From assembly GCF_000003815.2 (NCBI RefSeq), contig NC_049992.1, positions 12,958,422-13,022,421 of the forward strand: DNA of 64,000 nt. The letters run 5' to 3'. Below are positions 61,641 through 64,000 of this stretch, in pieces (position 1 is the stretch's first letter; every line of letters starts with the position of its first letter). Source of the stretch: Branchiostoma floridae. Lineage: Eukaryota > Chordata > Leptocardii > Amphioxiformes > Branchiostomatidae. Under the pieces are notes generated by a model that was given only the letters and a program-made list of their open reading frames with translations, made no database searches and had not been told where the DNA came from. The translations under genes were made by a program, and so were the position numbers.

Positions 61641-64000
61641 AGAGATTTTTTTTTTTTTTTTTAAATTTTTTTTTTTTTCAAACTTTATTAACATTTACAT
61701 AACAATACATTCACATAACAATCAGATAACATTATAATACATAAAAGTAGTTGTGATCAGACTGTATCACCTTACAAGGCTATTTCTATACTATTATTTA
61801 CCCTGTTCTTAAAATGCGCAAAGTTTGGTTTCATGTTTTTCACATAACATAGGTATATACAGTATTTCGCCAAGAGAATATAATATATAAGTGTGGCACT
61901 GGCAGTACGATGACAGCATACACCATACACAATCAAATTTTCATCCAGCACTATATCTTGGTTTTCGTAGCTCCTCCACCAAAGACAGAATTGCTTCCAA
62001 AAAATTTTAACCTCTTTGCAGTACACAAATAAATGTACTATGGTATGTTTTTCCTTACAGTTATTGCATCGGTCGGTTTTTACTAGATTTGTTTTTTTTA
62101 ACCAGCTGTTTGTAGGTAGGAAATGGTGAATTATCTTGTACTGAAAATATTGTAAATTGGTTTCTTTAGTGACAATAAAGGCGGTAGTATAAACTTTCTC
62201 GATGTTGTCTTTGCCAATTTTTCGTATGATTTCGTTTTCTCTAGTGGGTGGTACAACTTGTTTTTCTATAAGGGTATCGTATATCTGCTTACATGTTGTT
62301 GTGAGGGGATGGATTCTCTCCGTGTATTCAATGATAGTTTTAGAGGCGCACTTTTTTCCATTGTTTTTTATATTATCTTTCCAATTTTTTGGTATTGCCG
62401 CTTTTATAGAATTGTAATTCAATATTTGTCTTGAATCCATGGTCAAACCATATAAATTGTGTAGGTCTTTGTTTGTAAGAAAAGATCCATCCTCGTACAA
62501 CAAATCATTCAGATAGATAATTCCGGCATCTATCCAGATTTTGTAAAATATCGGTGCATTCTTTACTAAAATAAATCTATTGTTCCACAAAACTTGCGAA
62601 CATATTTGTCTGTGTGTTTTGGGTTCGTATCCTATCACTTCTTCCCATGCAACTAAAACATCTTTGTAAAATAGGGGCATGTCGTTAAGATCTAACTGAG
62701 AAGTAGCGTAATTGCATCGGAAAATCAAGAAACCTCCCCATCTTGCAAACAAGTGCTCTTTTTCTTTTGATGGGTCCATTACAAATCTTTTAATCCATAT
62801 GGCTTTTAAGGCCTTGTTCATTATATTAAAATCGATCATTTTAAGTCCACCTTGACATTTTTTGCTAATCAGAGTTTTCATTTTTACTTTTGGAGGTTTC
62901 TCTCGCCAGATATACTTGAATATGTATTCGTTTACTTGTTTTACAAATTGGGGAGGGACATGCATGACTGAACAAATATAGATCAACTTAGAGATGCCGA
63001 TGGTTTTCACAATCAATATCCGACCAATCAAGGTCAAGTTTCGTTGTTTCCATATGCTGCACGCTTGTACCATTTTTGTATAATTCTTATCAAGGTCTTC
63101 CTTATAGCATCTATGTCTGTCATGGCCAAAGTGCGCGCCCAGTGCTTTAATGGGACCGTCAGGCCAACGGATAGGGAGTGGCTTATCTTGTCTATCTTTG
63201 TTTGAGCCTATCCACATAGCTTCAGTTTTTCCATAATTTAGATCAAGACCACTACAATCCTTAAAGAGGTTCAACGTTTCTAACAGTTTCAGTGCAGAGG
63301 GTATATCTAGTAGTAGTGATGTCATGTCGTCTGCGTACATTGAGAGTTTTTGCATTCTACCGTACACTTGTAAACCTTTTATGTTTATATCTGCTCTAAC
63401 TGCTGAAGCTAACATTTCAATACAGATTATAAACAAGCTAGATGACAGTGGATCCCCCTGCCTTACACCTCTATGAACACTAAACCATGGAGATATATAG
63501 CCATTATTAAGCACACAGCTTGTTATATCAGTGTATAGCAATTTAACCCATTTGATCATGTTGTGTCCAAAGTTTACAGTTCTTAGTACTTTAAGTATGA
63601 AGGAGTGTTCGATACTATCATAAGCTTTTTTAACGTCCAGAACAATCAACAATCCCGGTTTCTTCTTTTTATCGTAATAATCTATGCTGTCATAGATACG
63701 CCTAATGTTTGTCCCTATATATCTCTGTTTGACAAACCCTGTTTGGTCTTCGTGTATTAGGAAAGGGAGTAAACGTTCAATTCGTAGTGTAAGTGCTTTA
63801 CTGACAATTTTATAATCTACATTTAATAGACTTATCGGTCGCCAATTGTCTAGATTACTTGTGTCTAACCCTTTCTTGGGAATTAGCCTTATTACTCCAC
63901 GTCTTAGTGAGATGGGTAGTAAGTTATTGTGGTACGCATCATTAATTGTATTAAGAAGGTAATCTTTTAGTAAATTCCAATACTTAATATAAAATTCTAT
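61640..64000 (-). mobile_element. L1/Tx1-clade non-LTR retrotransposon, 3' part with intact ORF2 frame and poly(A) tail
   Basis: From the right edge to TAA at 61774-61772 the minus strand stays open (about 740 codons). RT landmarks in order: LIPKKGLD, NWRPISLLNVDYKIVSKALT, DQTGFVKQRYIGTNIRRIYD, GLLIVLDVKKAYDSIEH, GVRQGDPLSSSLF, LSMYADDMTSL (catalytic YADD) and a thumb region. A C-terminal zinc-knuckle-like motif, CNNCKEKHTIVHLFVYC, follows. The short 3'UTR has AATAAAG followed by a long poly(A) (T-rich run at about 61649-61679 on plus). The poly(A) tail and HLF.YC ending fit the L1/Tx1 group. The endonuclease and ORF1 would lie right of the window. Confidence 0.9.
61772..64000 (-). CDS. ORF2 reverse transcriptase of the L1/Tx1-like element (partial at right edge)
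   Basis: A single uninterrupted frame spans RT palm motifs through the C-terminal CCHC-like knuckle, with no stop or frameshift. It reads into the window edge, so the N terminus is unseen. ORF2 provides reverse transcription of the element's RNA at a nicked chromosomal target. The lack of disabling mutations over more than 2.2 kb suggests a young copy. Confidence 0.88.
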   Translation of the reverse strand: MEFYIKYWNLLKDYLLNTINDAYHNNLLPISLRRGVIRLIPKKGLDTSNLDNWRPISLLNVDYKIVSKALTLRIERLLPFLIHEDQTGFVKQRYIGTNIRRIYDSIDYYDKKKKPGLLIVLDVKKAYDSIEHSFILKVLRTVNFGHNMIKWVKLLYTDITSCVLNNGYISPWFSVHRGVRQGDPLSSSLFIICIEMLASAVRADINIKGLQVYGRMQKLSMYADDMTSLLLDIPSALKLLETLNLFKDCSGLDLNYGKTEAMWIGSNKDRQDKPLPIRWPDGPIKALGAHFGHDRHRCYKEDLDKNYTKMVQACSIWKQRNLTLIGRILIVKTIGISKLIYICSVMHVPPQFVKQVNEYIFKYIWREKPPKVKMKTLISKKCQGGLKMIDFNIMNKALKAIWIKRFVMDPSKEKEHLFARWGGFLIFRCNYATSQLDLNDMPLFYKDVLVAWEEVIGYEPKTHRQICSQVLWNNRFILVKNAPIFYKIWIDAGIIYLNDLLYEDGSFLTNKDLHNLYGLTMDSRQILNYNSIKAAIPKNWKDNIKNNGKKCASKTIIEYTERIHPLTTTCKQIYDTLIEKQVVPPTRENEIIRKIGKDNIEKVYTTAFIVTKETNLQYFQYKIIHHFLPTNSWLKKTNLVKTDRCNNCKEKHTIVHLFVYCKEVKIFWKQFCLWWRSYENQDIVLDENLIVYGVCCHRTASATLIYYILLAKYCIYLCYVKNMKPNFAHFKNRVNNSIEIAL

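Overview
The window looks like draft genomic DNA from a lancelet (Branchiostoma, a cephalochordate). Genes are broken into small exons with GT..AG introns. Four N gaps are present (15408-15507, 25623-25722, 27601-27700, 30739-31273). Non-LTR retrotransposons and short inverted-repeat DNA transposons are dense. The proteins resemble single-copy relatives of vertebrate gene pairs. Species assignment is inference. No prokaryotic genes, rRNA, confident tRNA or CRISPR array was seen.

Layout, left to right. (1) 13-2578, minus: first two coding exons of a secreted histidine acid phosphatase of the PXYLP1 family, with the rest beyond the left edge; its intron holds an 839-bp inverted-repeat transposon and a reverse-transcriptase remnant. 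(2) 4677-13126, plus: a complete seven-exon SLC25A33/36-type mitochondrial pyrimidine nucleotide carrier (325 aa) behind a promoter with three CCAAT boxes, with a 3'UTR to about 14.55 kb. (3) 14.55-18.6 kb: no gene recognised. (4) 21831-51211, minus: a complete four-exon EFHD1/EFHD2 (swiprosin) gene of 193 aa spread over 29.4 kb, with a probable 3'UTR reaching down to about 18.6 kb. Its 15.9-kb second intron contains, on the same strand, the C-terminal part of another PXYLP1-like gene (30022-30738, cut by a gap and carrying a one-base frameshift) and a separate signal-peptide first exon (27979-28042). (5) 54266-59990, minus: the last eleven coding exons of a coiled-coil gene that I assign to FHAD1. 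(6) 61.64-64.0 kb, minus: the 3' part of an L1/Tx1-like retrotransposon with a long open ORF2 and a poly(A) tail, probably inside an upstream FHAD1 intron.

The genes are not an operon and do not obviously work together. Their interest is positional. FHAD1 followed by EFHD2 in the same orientation is the arrangement at human 1p36.21, and SLC25A36 lies near PXYLP1 at human 3q23. The window therefore seems to keep, in one place, linkages that in human are split over two chromosomes. I found no evidence for a wholly new biological system. The strongest unusual items are the nested and fragmentary acid phosphatase genes inside the EFHD intron, the set of inverted-repeat transposons with readable target-site duplications, and a repeat with a short conserved reading frame at the edges of two gaps.
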